Assembly (NCBI GenBank): GCA_934647165.1
Contig: CAKUFA010000016.1
Coordinates: 1-44,521, forward strand
Source of the DNA: an uncultured Clostridia bacterium
GTDB taxonomy: Bacteria; Bacillota; Clostridia; Christensenellales; Aristaeellaceae
Direction: 5' to 3'
DNA: 44,521 nucleotides
Of the stretch, positions 22,602 to 30,011 are shown in pieces. Every line of letters begins with the position of its first letter. Within the stretch, counting starts at the first letter, position 1. The notes under the pieces are model-generated. The model had not been told where the DNA came from. It did not search any database and saw nothing but the letters and a program-made list of their open reading frames with translations. The translations under genes and the position numbers were made by a program.

Positions 22602-23615
22602 GTGACCGAAAAGCTGCAACAGCAGACAGGCACAGCGCCGCTGCTTAGCGATTTCGCTGCGCAGGGCGCTGTTTATGATGGACTGATGAAAACGCTGCAC
22701 GACGGCACGTTTGTGCATGCATACCTCATCAGCGGCATGGCAGGCATTGGGAAGCGGACGCTGGCAAAACGCATTGCTCAGTATCTGATGTGCACAGGCG
22801 ATGCGGATAAGCCTTGCGGCGTGTGTCCGGGCTGCGTGCAGGTGCGGGATGGAAATCACCCGGATGTGACTGTTGTGCGGCCGGAAAAATCCATATCCGT
22901 GGATGCAGTACGCGAGGTAATCCGCTTGGCTGGCGAGCATACCTATGAGGGCGGACGACGGGTGATTATCATTGAGCAGGCGGACAAGATGACCCCTGCG
23001 GCGGAAAACTGCTTGCTGAAAACCCTCGAAGAACCGCTGGCAGGAACAATCTTTTTGTTGATTACCGATTCGCCGGAAACCATGCTGCCTACCATTATCA
23101 GCCGCTGCCGTGCGCTAAAGCTGCACCCGTGGCCTGATGAGACGGTACGCCGGGTGCTGGAAGCACATGACGTAGACAGCGTGAGGAGGGAAGAAGCCAT
23201 CCGCGTGAGCTGGGGCTCCATTGGCAAAGCGCTGAGCGTGGCGGCGGACGAGGGCTATTGGCAGAGACGGGAAAGCGTGATGCGCGACTTTTTCGCGCTT
23301 GAGGAACGGAGCGGCATTCTTCGTGTGTCCACGCAATGGAAAGATCGCAAGGAAGATGCGGACGAACTGCTGGACGATGTGGAAGATATGCTGCGCACAC
23401 TGATGTTTGTGCGCCTTGGCCGGCTGGATGCATCGCATGCGCAATCCTTTCCGGACAAATGGCGTCACATGGCGGAAAGGGCGCCGCTGGAAAGCTTCGC
23501 TGCCCTGACTGACGCGGTGTGGCAGGCGCGCAGAATGCGGCAAAACCAGGTGACATGGCAGGCAGTGATTGAAAAATTGCTGCTGCGCCTGATGGAGGAA
23601 GGCAACCGATGGTGA
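22602..23615 (+). CDS. holB: DNA polymerase III delta' subunit (clamp loader)
   Basis: HolB is the stator of the clamp loader that places the beta clamp on DNA. The 337-residue protein has a degenerate Walker A loop (GMAGIGKRTLAKRIA), four zinc-binding Cys in CGVCPGC plus an upstream Cys (MCTG), VIIIEQADKMTPAAENCLLK for Walker B/SRC-like positions and a TIISRC motif. The start is GTG 22602, preceded by AAAGGAA. The end overlaps ricT by seven bases, so the genes are likely translationally coupled. Confidence 0.92.
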   Translation: MTEKLQQQTGTAPLLSDFAAQGAVYDGLMKTLHDGTFVHAYLISGMAGIGKRTLAKRIAQYLMCTGDADKPCGVCPGCVQVRDGNHPDVTVVRPEKSISVDAVREVIRLAGEHTYEGGRRVIIIEQADKMTPAAENCLLKTLEEPLAGTIFLLITDSPETMLPTIISRCRALKLHPWPDETVRRVLEAHDVDSVRREEAIRVSWGSIGKALSVAADEGYWQRRESVMRDFFALEERSGILRVSTQWKDRKEDADELLDDVEDMLRTLMFVRLGRLDASHAQSFPDKWRHMAERAPLESFAALTDAVWQARRMRQNQVTWQAVIEKLLLRLMEEGNRW

Positions 23616-24985
23616 ATGTGATTGGCGTTCGGTTTCAGAATGCCGGAAAATTGTATTTTTTTGATCCAGGCCCTTATTGGCCAACCCCTGGCGACTTTGT
23701 GATTGTTGAAACCACCCGCGGCATTGAGTTTGGCGAGGTGGTGACAGGCGTGCGGGAGCTTAATGATGAGCAGCTGTCCTCGCCTCTCAAACAGGTGGTG
23801 CGTATTGCTACAGCGCAGGATGTGCAGCATGCAGAGGATAACAAACGCCGGGAAAAGGAAGCATACGGCATCTGCCAGAAGAAGATTGCCGACCATAAGC
23901 TGGACATGAAGCTGGTATCGGTGGAGTATACCTTCGATAACAGCAAAATTCTGTTCTATTTTACAGCCAACGGACGAGTGGATTTCCGTTCGCTGGTGAA
24001 GGATTTGGCGGCAGTGTTCAAAACCCGCATTGAGCTGCGGCAAATCGGTGTTCGTGATGAAGCGAAAATGCTTGGCGGACTGGGACCTTGTGGCCGTCCC
24101 ATTTGCTGCGGGGCGTTCCTGGGGGATTTCCAGCCGGTGTCCATCAAGATGGCGAAAGAGCAGAATCTGTCGCTGAACCCGACTAAGATCAGCGGTGTGT
24201 GTGGGCGGCTGATGTGCTGCCTGAAGTATGAGGAAGACAATTATGAGCAGACCCGCAAGCGCATGCCCAAGATTGGCAAAGAGGTGATAACCCCTGACGG
24301 CCCCGGCGTCGTGTGGGATCTGAACATCATCAAGGAAACAGTGAGGGTGCGCATTCAAAAGGGCGACAGCAGCGAAGTGAAGGACTATCCGCTGGAGCAG
24401 GTGCAGCGCCCCGGCGAACAGCCGGTGGCACCCGTGGCTGATGCGCCCAAGACTGCAGAACCCAATGAAACCGAGAAAGCGGCTGCATTGGAAGAAAAAA
24501 CGGAGCCTGCGGAGAACAGTGAGCAGCAGACCACGACGGAAGAAACTGGCTGCAAGGAAGAAGCATTCCGCAATGATGGAAACGGTCGCCGGCGCGGAGC
24601 ACGCGATGTTCGCGGCGGGCAGAAAGAACAGCAGGACAAGGATAACCGCACCGGCAGAGACAGCCGGTTGGGCAAGCCGGTGCAGCGGGAAAATCCGAAC
24701 CGTCGCCAGGCAAAGGGGATGAAACCGACCGACGCGCAGCCGCAGCAGGTCAAGGCTCCTGAAGCACCGAAGACGGCTGTGAGTCCATGGAAGCAGGCAG
24801 TTGAACAGGCGCTCCGCGCGGCGCAGGAAAGTGGTCAGGCAATTGACGCAGAAGTGAAAGAAATGGCTTCGACGGAGAAAAGTAAGCCTGAAACAAAGCC
24901 TGAAGTGGAAAAGCCGATTGTGGCGGAGGATCATGAGGATACGCACTTGTTTGTGGTGGAAACCGAAGAGGATGATACCATCTGA
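23609..24985 (+). CDS. ricT: PSP1-domain protein RicT (YaaT) with long C-terminal extension
   Basis: RicT forms the RicA-RicF-RicT complex that, in B. subtilis, binds iron-sulfur clusters, helps RNase Y mature operon mRNAs and affects sporulation. Residues 1-265 match the family: PGDFVIVETTRGIEFGEVV, and the Cys cluster GLGPCGRPICCGAFLGDF plus SGVCGRLMCCLKYE (Cys 161, 166, 167, 198, 203, 204). Residues 268-458 are an acidic/basic low-complexity extension rich in Glu, Lys, Gln and Arg with RRRGARD, absent from the 275-residue B. subtilis protein. ATG 23609 lies inside the end of holB. RicA and RicF are not encoded in the window. Confidence 0.93.
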   Translation: MVNVIGVRFQNAGKLYFFDPGPYWPTPGDFVIVETTRGIEFGEVVTGVRELNDEQLSSPLKQVVRIATAQDVQHAEDNKRREKEAYGICQKKIADHKLDMKLVSVEYTFDNSKILFYFTANGRVDFRSLVKDLAAVFKTRIELRQIGVRDEAKMLGGLGPCGRPICCGAFLGDFQPVSIKMAKEQNLSLNPTKISGVCGRLMCCLKYEEDNYEQTRKRMPKIGKEVITPDGPGVVWDLNIIKETVRVRIQKGDSSEVKDYPLEQVQRPGEQPVAPVADAPKTAEPNETEKAAALEEKTEPAENSEQQTTTEETGCKEEAFRNDGNGRRRGARDVRGGQKEQQDKDNRTGRDSRLGKPVQRENPNRRQAKGMKPTDAQPQQVKAPEAPKTAVSPWKQAVEQALRAAQESGQAIDAEVKEMASTEKSKPETKPEVEKPIVAEDHEDTHLFVVETEEDDTI

Positions 24986-25041
24986 CAGGCGATGCATGGC
25001 GTTTCTTCGTGGGAAAGGGCGGAATTTCAGCAGGATTCCCC

Positions 25042-25070
25042 TTGCAAATTTGCGCGTGACATGGTATGAT
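25042..25070 (+). promoter_or_regulatory. Sigma-A promoter of the ferredoxin gene
   Basis: TTGCAA (25042-25047) and TATGAT (25065-25070) are 17 bases apart. Confidence 0.8.
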
Positions 25071-25128
25071 ACACCTGTACACATCAAGGATGTGTGCCGT
25101 TTGATTATGTTGAGGAGGTGAAACCACC

Positions 25129-25299
25129 ATGGCTTACAAGATTTCTGACGATTGCATCAGCTGCGGCACCTGCGAGGCAGAATGCCCCGTGTCCGCCATC
25201 TCTGAAGGCGACGGCAAGTACGAAATTGACCCCGAGAAGTGCATCGAGTGCGGCGCTTGCGCCAGCGTGTGCCCCGTGGGTGCTCCTGCTCAGGCGTAA
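25129..25299 (+). CDS. 2[4Fe-4S] ferredoxin
   Basis: This 56-residue clostridial-type ferredoxin carries low-potential electrons in the cytoplasm of anaerobes. Two CxxCxxCxxxCP motifs are intact: CISCGTCEAECP (residues 9-20) and CIECGACASVCP (38-49). Length and start (MAYKISDDCISCG) are standard. TGAGGAGG lies upstream of ATG 25129. Its codons are biased toward common ones (many GGC, TGC, GAC, CCC), as expected for a highly expressed gene. It has its own promoter and terminator. Confidence 0.98.
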   Translation: MAYKISDDCISCGTCEAECPVSAISEGDGKYEIDPEKCIECGACASVCPVGAPAQA

Positions 25300-25315
25300 T
25301 GATCGCTTGACGGAC

Positions 25316-25350
25316 AAAAAGGCTCTCTGCCTTATGGCAGAGGGCTTTTT
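25316..25350 (+). terminator. Intrinsic terminator after the ferredoxin gene
   Basis: AAGGCTCTCTGCC pairs with GGCAGAGGGCTTT (two G-U), loop TTAT, then T run to 25350. Confidence 0.9.
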
Positions 25351-25373
25351 ACATGAAGACAAGCGCTCGCAGG

Positions 25374-26333
25374 TCATTGATCTGTGAGCGTTTGTCTTTT
25401 GCGGAACGGATATTCTGTGAGGGAGAGTGAGGCGCTTTGCGGATTCAGCCGATACTTTGCGCCAAGCAGAAGCGTAATGCGATCCCGGCCATGCCCTGCA
25501 TGCACATTCCAAAGAATGGGAAGCAAAGGGGGAAGGTAAGGGGTGATTAAGTTCTGGAGCGTCGGGGTTTGCATGTTGGCAGCACCTGCATAGCGGCTGA
25601 AATCCCCCAGCACGAGGCCGTTGATACGGTCAAACACTCCGTGTTGTTTGAGCTGCATGAACATGCTGTCCAGCCGGTCAAAACGTTCTGACACATCCTC
25701 TAAAAGAAGCAGTGCACCATCCCAACAGGGTTCCCAGGGTGTGCCGATCAGGGCGACCAGCACGGATAAGTTGCCCCCAACCAGTGTGCCGCAGACAGGC
25801 TGGCTGCCATGGGCGTGGAAAGGCGTGCCATTCGGATTCCGCATGGCACGGGGTATGCAGCCGGTGAGAGTGTTCAGCCACTGCGCACGGGAGGCAGGAT
25901 CGCGCAGGCCAATGGGTTCCATGGCGCCGGGCATAGGGCCATGCACAGTCACAAAACCACACTGGTTGTGCAACACTGTGTGCAGGGCAGTGATATCTGA
26001 AAAACCTACAAGCGGCTTGGGATGGCGGGCAATAGCGGCATAATCCAGCAAAGGCAGCAGGCGTATGCTGCCCCAACCACCACGCAGGCACACAACGGCG
26101 CGCACATGGCCATCCAGAAACATGTTCATCAAATCGTGAGCCCGGAGTGAGTCTGTCTCTGCACATGTTACGCCGATGGTATCCACAGAGATGCCGCGAC
26201 GCACCAAAAATCCCATTTCTTCCAGCAAATGCACAGCAGCGTCACGTCGCTCCGGTTCATATACAGGGCTTGCAGGTGCAACCAGCCCAATGGTATCGCC
26301 AAGCTGCAAAGGGGAAAACAAACGGCGGCGCAT
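25374..26333 (-). CDS. LD-carboxypeptidase (peptidase S66 family)
   Basis: S66 LD-carboxypeptidases cut the L-lysyl(or DAP)-D-alanine bond of peptidoglycan tetrapeptides during recycling; relatives (MccF) cleave microcin C. The 319-residue protein has LQLGDTIGLVAPASPVYEPE at the start, the nucleophile elbow with Ser in LVGFSDITALH, Glu in LLLLEDVSERFDRLDSMF and His in NVHAGHGRDRITLLLGA, which complete the Ser-Glu-His triad. ATG 26333 follows AAAGGAG. It lacks a signal peptide, so it acts in the cytoplasm. An imperfect inverted repeat spans its stop codon (about 25360-25397) and may act as terminator. Confidence 0.9.
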   Translation of the reverse strand: MRRRLFSPLQLGDTIGLVAPASPVYEPERRDAAVHLLEEMGFLVRRGISVDTIGVTCAETDSLRAHDLMNMFLDGHVRAVVCLRGGWGSIRLLPLLDYAAIARHPKPLVGFSDITALHTVLHNQCGFVTVHGPMPGAMEPIGLRDPASRAQWLNTLTGCIPRAMRNPNGTPFHAHGSQPVCGTLVGGNLSVLVALIGTPWEPCWDGALLLLEDVSERFDRLDSMFMQLKQHGVFDRINGLVLGDFSRYAGAANMQTPTLQNLITPYLPPLLPILWNVHAGHGRDRITLLLGAKYRLNPQSASLSLTEYPFRKRQTLTDQ

Positions 26334-26397
26334 GGCATTCTCCTTTCTGCATGAAGCAATGAGAAAACGGGCAATCTTTCCCTGAAGAGGTGATGGG

Positions 26398-27120
26398 ATG
26401 CTGACCATTTTTGTTCGGGCAGTGCTGTTGTTTTTGCTATCTGTGCTGGCCATGCGGGTGATGGGCAAGCGGCAGGTAGGGCAGCTTCAGCCCTTTGAGC
26501 TGGTGGTGGTTATCATGATTGCAGAATTGGCGACAACCCCCATGGGCGATGTGGGAACACCCCTGCTGGACGGCGTGCTGCCTATGTTGGCGCTTATTGT
26601 CTGCCATGGCTTGCTGACCGGCGCGGCTATGCGGTGGGAACACTTCCGTGCCTGGCTGTGTGGCCGTCCTGCCGTGCTGATTCAACATGGGGCGATTTGT
26701 GAAACGGAACTGCGGAAAACCGCCATGACCTTAAGTGACCTGATGGCGCTGCTGCGCATAGGCGGCGTGCAGGATGTGGCACAAGTGGAAACTGCTGTGC
26801 TGGAAACGGGCGGCCAGATGAGCGTATTTCCTAAGGCGGCGGACAGACCGTTGACGCCCGGAGACATGAGCCTTTCCGTGGCGAGGGAAGGATTGCCGCT
26901 GCCGCTCATCATGGATGGGCGAGTGCAGCAGCATAACCTGCGCCGCGGCGGGTTGACGGAAAGCTGGCTGAAAAAAATGCTGCATTCACTGGGATACACA
27001 TCTCCGGGAGAAGTTTTCTTTTTGTGTGTAAACGCATCGGGAAAGTTGCTGTGTCAGGGGCGGGGAAAGGCGGAAATGCAGGAGCTTCAGGCATTGGAAA
27101 GCGGGAAGGTCGGGTGGTGA
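26398..27120 (+). CDS. DUF421 membrane protein (YetF/YcaP family)
   Basis: The 240-residue protein has three N-terminal membrane helices (residues about 5-20, 35-55 and 57-75) and a cytoplasmic DUF421 domain, with the family motifs RVMGKRQVGQLQPFELVVVI and LSDLMALLRIGGVQDVAQVE. B. subtilis YetF-type proteins occur in spores and have been linked to small-molecule germination effects; the function of this homologue is not known. It is followed after three bases by a DUF4363 gene, a frequent pairing in Clostridia. Confidence 0.85.
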   Translation: MLTIFVRAVLLFLLSVLAMRVMGKRQVGQLQPFELVVVIMIAELATTPMGDVGTPLLDGVLPMLALIVCHGLLTGAAMRWEHFRAWLCGRPAVLIQHGAICETELRKTAMTLSDLMALLRIGGVQDVAQVETAVLETGGQMSVFPKAADRPLTPGDMSLSVAREGLPLPLIMDGRVQQHNLRRGGLTESWLKKMLHSLGYTSPGEVFFLCVNASGKLLCQGRGKAEMQELQALESGKVGW

Positions 27121-27123
27121 AGC

Positions 27124-27507
27124 ATGCGAACAGGAGTGATGGTAGCAATTGGATTGCTGTTGGTGGTGCTGGCAGGCGGGGTGATGACAGCAAATGCTAC
27201 GCAGAACGTATCCAGGCAATTTGTGTCCGCCAGCAGGGAACTGGCAGCACTTACAGAAGGCGAGCAATGGCAGCGCGCGGAAGAAACACTCAGTGCTTAC
27301 CGGCAGCAATGGGAGGAGAAAATCATGTGGCTGCAAATGCTTGCGGCTCATGAGGACATGGATAACGTGACGCTGGCCATGGCAAAACTAAGTGCCGGGA
27401 TAGCGGCAAAGGACGTATCGCTGTGCCTTGAAAGCTGTGAGGAAATGCAGGAGCATGCGCGGCATATTCGTCACCGGGACGCTTTAACACTAGGCAATGT
27501 GCTGTGA
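27124..27507 (+). CDS. DUF4363 family protein
   Basis: The 127-residue protein has one N-terminal membrane anchor (VAIGLLLVVLAGGVMTA, residues 7-23) followed by a helical extracytoplasmic part with Trp-rich pattern EGEQWQRAEETL and WEEKIMWLQMLAAHEDMDNV. This matches DUF4363, often encoded beside DUF421 genes. Function is unknown; co-transcription with the DUF421 gene suggests a joint membrane role. It ends three bases from the convergent phosphoesterase gene. Confidence 0.75.
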   Translation: MRTGVMVAIGLLLVVLAGGVMTANATQNVSRQFVSASRELAALTEGEQWQRAEETLSAYRQQWEEKIMWLQMLAAHEDMDNVTLAMAKLSAGIAAKDVSLCLESCEEMQEHARHIRHRDALTLGNVL

Positions 27508-27510
27508 ACG

Positions 27511-28440
27511 TTACGTGCCGGCTTTGATGGTGATGACATGATACTGCGGGCGGCGGAAAAGACGCATGGGCAGCCCGACAGTACCAATGCCGCCGGAGGT
27601 GAGCATGGGCACGCGGTTTTCGCTCAGCCATCCGTAGCAATAGCGGTTCGGAACACCGCTGGTCAACCCAAGCAGTGACCCAAGCAGAGGAGCCTGCCCG
27701 CCATGGGTATGGCCAAACAAGGCAAGATCAAACCAGGAGGTGTAGCCATCGGCAGAAAGGGCAACTTCAGCATCGGAAATGACAGCAGGCGTGTGACTGA
27801 GAAAAATGACATAATCGTCGCGTTTTACCTGCGAAGCAACATCAGCAACCTTGGCGTGGCCGGTGACAGCATCATCCACACCGGCAATAGATACGGAGCT
27901 GTTGCCGATGCGCACCTGCACAACATCGTTGATGACGGGGGTTACGCCGGCATTAATCATGGCGGAACGAAGCTCGGAAAGGCTTTCGTTTCCACCGGCA
28001 CGGTCCGTATCGCCAATGACGGCGCACACGGCATACCGGGCGCTGAACTTACGGGATTCCTTGAAGAACTGCACTGCGCCATCGGCATTAGAGGCATAGT
28101 CGCCGCCAAGGAGAATCAAATCGGCATTGAGGGCATTGACACGGCTGATCAGGTCATTTGCGCGGCTTTGACTGAAAAAAGGACCCATGTGAATATCCGA
28201 AAGATACACAATGCGCAGCGTACCGATATCATTGCTGAGCGAGGAAGAAGTGATCGTCTGATAGGAGGCATCCAGGAAGTGCGGCTCCACAAACGGATAG
28301 CAGAGAAGCGCAAGGAGCAGAAGCAGGCAGGCAATCAATACAGCCCGCTTCATGTGAAGCCTGCGGGCACCATGGGCACTGTGCCGCGGCTCATAGAACA
28401 GGCGGGAGCTGCGGTGAGGCCTGGCAGGCGGATAATGCAT
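27511..28440 (-). CDS. Membrane-anchored metallophosphoesterase (YkuE/YaeI-like) with altered GNHD motif
   Basis: The 309-residue protein has a basic N-terminus, a membrane helix at about 32-51 (VLIACLLLLLALLCYPFV) and a calcineurin-like phosphoesterase domain outside the membrane. Metal motifs seen: SDIHMGP (Asp82, His84), GGDY (Asp114), LSHTP (His216) and FGHTHGGQAP (His244, His246). The central GNHD/E motif, which gives a metal-binding Asn and the catalytic His, reads GDTD at 143-146. ATG 28440 has GGAGG nine bases upstream. It could cleave a lipid or envelope phosphoester, as proposed for YkuE; the changed motif may alter or abolish activity. Confidence 0.88.
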   Translation of the reverse strand: MHYPPARPHRSSRLFYEPRHSAHGARRLHMKRAVLIACLLLLLALLCYPFVEPHFLDASYQTITSSSLSNDIGTLRIVYLSDIHMGPFFSQSRANDLISRVNALNADLILLGGDYASNADGAVQFFKESRKFSARYAVCAVIGDTDRAGGNESLSELRSAMINAGVTPVINDVVQVRIGNSSVSIAGVDDAVTGHAKVADVASQVKRDDYVIFLSHTPAVISDAEVALSADGYTSWFDLALFGHTHGGQAPLLGSLLGLTSGVPNRYCYGWLSENRVPMLTSGGIGTVGLPMRLFRRPQYHVITIKAGT

Positions 28441-28465
28441 GGGAGAATCCCTCCTTTGGCAGTAG

Positions 28466-28494
28466 TTGACAGGATGTTGGAAACATTGTACACT
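28466..28494 (+). promoter_or_regulatory. Sigma-A promoter of the flavin reductase gene
   Basis: TTGACA (28466-28471) and TACACT (28489-28494), 17-base spacer. Its -10 box overlaps that of the divergent promoter at 28485-28513. Confidence 0.8.
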
Positions 28495-28513
28495 AAGACA
28501 GGCGTTTCGTAAA
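28485..28513 (-). promoter_or_regulatory. Sigma-A promoter of the metallophosphoesterase gene
   Basis: On the minus strand TTTACG (28513-28508) and TACAAT (28490-28485), 17-base spacer. Only one of the two opposed promoters is likely to be occupied at a time. Confidence 0.65.
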
Positions 28514-28561
28514 GGCGGCAAAAGCTGATGGCTGCCTGAGCAAGAAAGGACAAGAGAGACG

Positions 28562-29176
28562 ATGACAAAGTTTCGCACTTTTCAGCCCTGCACCTTGCTG
28601 AGTCCTGTTCCGTCGGTGCTGGTGTCCTGCAAGGGAATCAAGGAGGATGCGAATCCTAATATGCTGACGGTAGCATGGGCGGGCACGGTGAATTCCGAGC
28701 CGCCGATGGTATCCATCAGTGTGCGAAAAAGCCGCTATTCTTATGACCTTATCAAGGAAAGCGGCGAGTTTGTGGTGAATTTGGTGGACGCGCAGCACTG
28801 CCGTGCACTGGATTATTGCGGCGTGCGATCAGGCAAAAATGGAGATAAGTTTGCAGCCACGGGGTTGCATGCAATGCCTGCTGTTGGACTGACATACGCG
28901 CCTGCGGTGGAGGAATGCCCGGCATACCTTGCATGCAAGGTTCGGCAGATGATTGAGCTGGGCAGCCACGATTTATTCCTGGGGGAGGTAGTCGGCGTGC
29001 AGGTGCGGGATAAATTGTTTGATGAAGACGGCTCCTTGCATCTGGAACGGGCAAACCTTGTGTGCTACACCCACGGCGTATATCAAAAAGCAACCGATGT
29101 GCTTGGCTTCTTCGGCTACTCGGTGGCAAGACCGGAAATCTTAAAAAAACGTATGCATAACTATCACAAAGGATGA
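28562..29176 (+). CDS. Flavin reductase family (FMN-binding) protein
   Basis: The 204-residue protein has the split-barrel FMN-binding fold of the flavin reductase/flavoredoxin family: PVPSVLVSCKGIKEDANPNM then LTVAWAGTVNSEPPMVSISV, SRYSYDLIKESGEFVVNLVD and CKVRQMIELGSHDLFLGEVV. Clostridial members often act as flavoredoxins or NAD(P)H:flavin oxidoreductases in the cytoplasm. It is probably co-transcribed with the beta-helix gene 20 bases downstream, though no functional link is evident. Confidence 0.85.
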   Translation: MTKFRTFQPCTLLSPVPSVLVSCKGIKEDANPNMLTVAWAGTVNSEPPMVSISVRKSRYSYDLIKESGEFVVNLVDAQHCRALDYCGVRSGKNGDKFAATGLHAMPAVGLTYAPAVEECPAYLACKVRQMIELGSHDLFLGEVVGVQVRDKLFDEDGSLHLERANLVCYTHGVYQKATDVLGFFGYSVARPEILKKRMHNYHKG

Positions 29177-29196
29177 AGGAAGGGGATTGACCGAAT

Positions 29197-29856
29197 ATGT
29201 TGACCATTCATGATCTGTATGACCTGAACCATACGCTGGCGGCGGATTATCTGAAGGGATTTACCTATCCATGGGAAGCGCTGGCGGGCATTAAACAGAT
29301 GATAATCGCCTTGGGCGAAAAGCTGGATGGTGCGGAATATACCCAGATTGCGCCGCAGGTATGGGTGCATCGTACTGCGGTGATTGCGCCCACGGCCTAC
29401 CTTGGCGCACCGTGTATCATCGGCGCGCAGACGGAGGTTCGCCATGGCGCGTTTATCCGTGGCGCGGCGCTGGTAGGAGCCAATTGCGTGGTTGGCAATT
29501 CAGTGGAGCTGAAGAACGTCATTCTCTTTGATTCAGTGCAAACCCCTCATTACAACTATGTAGGAGACAGTATCCTTGGCTATAAAAGCCATATGGGTGC
29601 GGGTTCCATCACCTCCAACGTAAAAAGTGATAAGACCCTTGTGGTGGTGCACAACGGACAGGAAAGCATTGCGACGGGACTCAAGAAAATGGGAGCAATG
29701 CTGGGCGATTATGTGGAAGTTGGCAGCAACAGCGTGCTGAATCCCGGCACGGTGATTGGAAGCCACAGCAACGTCTATCCGCTCAGCTGTGTTCGCGGCG
29801 TGGTTGCGCCCAACAGCATCTGGAAGACCGGCGGCATCGTTGTGGAGAAACACTGA
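29197..29856 (+). CDS. Left-handed beta-helix (hexapeptide repeat) transferase-like protein, GlmU C-terminal type
   Basis: The 219-residue protein has a short N-terminal segment (LTIHDLYDLNHTLAADYLKG) and then about ten hexapeptide-type turns, including TAVIAPTAYLGAPCIIGAQT, VRHGAFIRGAALVGANCVVG, NYVGDSILGYKSHMGAGSIT and GSNSVLNPGTVIGSHSNVYP. The KSHMGAGSITSN piece corresponds to the acetyltransferase site of GlmU. It is often annotated as UDP-N-acetylglucosamine pyrophosphorylase although the uridyltransferase domain is absent. It lies tail to tail with glmS, which supports an amino-sugar role (inference). Confidence 0.8.
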   Translation: MLTIHDLYDLNHTLAADYLKGFTYPWEALAGIKQMIIALGEKLDGAEYTQIAPQVWVHRTAVIAPTAYLGAPCIIGAQTEVRHGAFIRGAALVGANCVVGNSVELKNVILFDSVQTPHYNYVGDSILGYKSHMGAGSITSNVKSDKTLVVVHNGQESIATGLKKMGAMLGDYVEVGSNSVLNPGTVIGSHSNVYPLSCVRGVVAPNSIWKTGGIVVEKH

Positions 29857-29945
29857 AAGATGACATGATGAAACGCTTGACAGCCAGGACTTTTTGCAAA
29901 AAATGAAACCGGCTGACGGGGGTGCCATGTTTTCAAAAACTGAGC

Positions 29946-29993
29946 AAAAAAAGGAAGGCCGAAGCTCCTTGAAAAGAGACGAGGCCTTCCTTT
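29946..29993 (-). terminator. Intrinsic terminator after glmS
   Basis: On the minus strand AAAGGAAGGCC (29993-29983) pairs with GGCCTTCCTTT (29960-29950) around a 22-base loop, followed by a T run. It may also stop plus-strand transcripts. Confidence 0.85.
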
Positions 29994-30011
29994 GCTGCAA
30001 GGTGCGGTAAT

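Noticed and set aside
23465..25087. 540-residue minus-strand ORF opposite ricT
   Set aside because: Antisense shadow of ricT; the His/Leu/Arg-rich texture is typical of such shadows.
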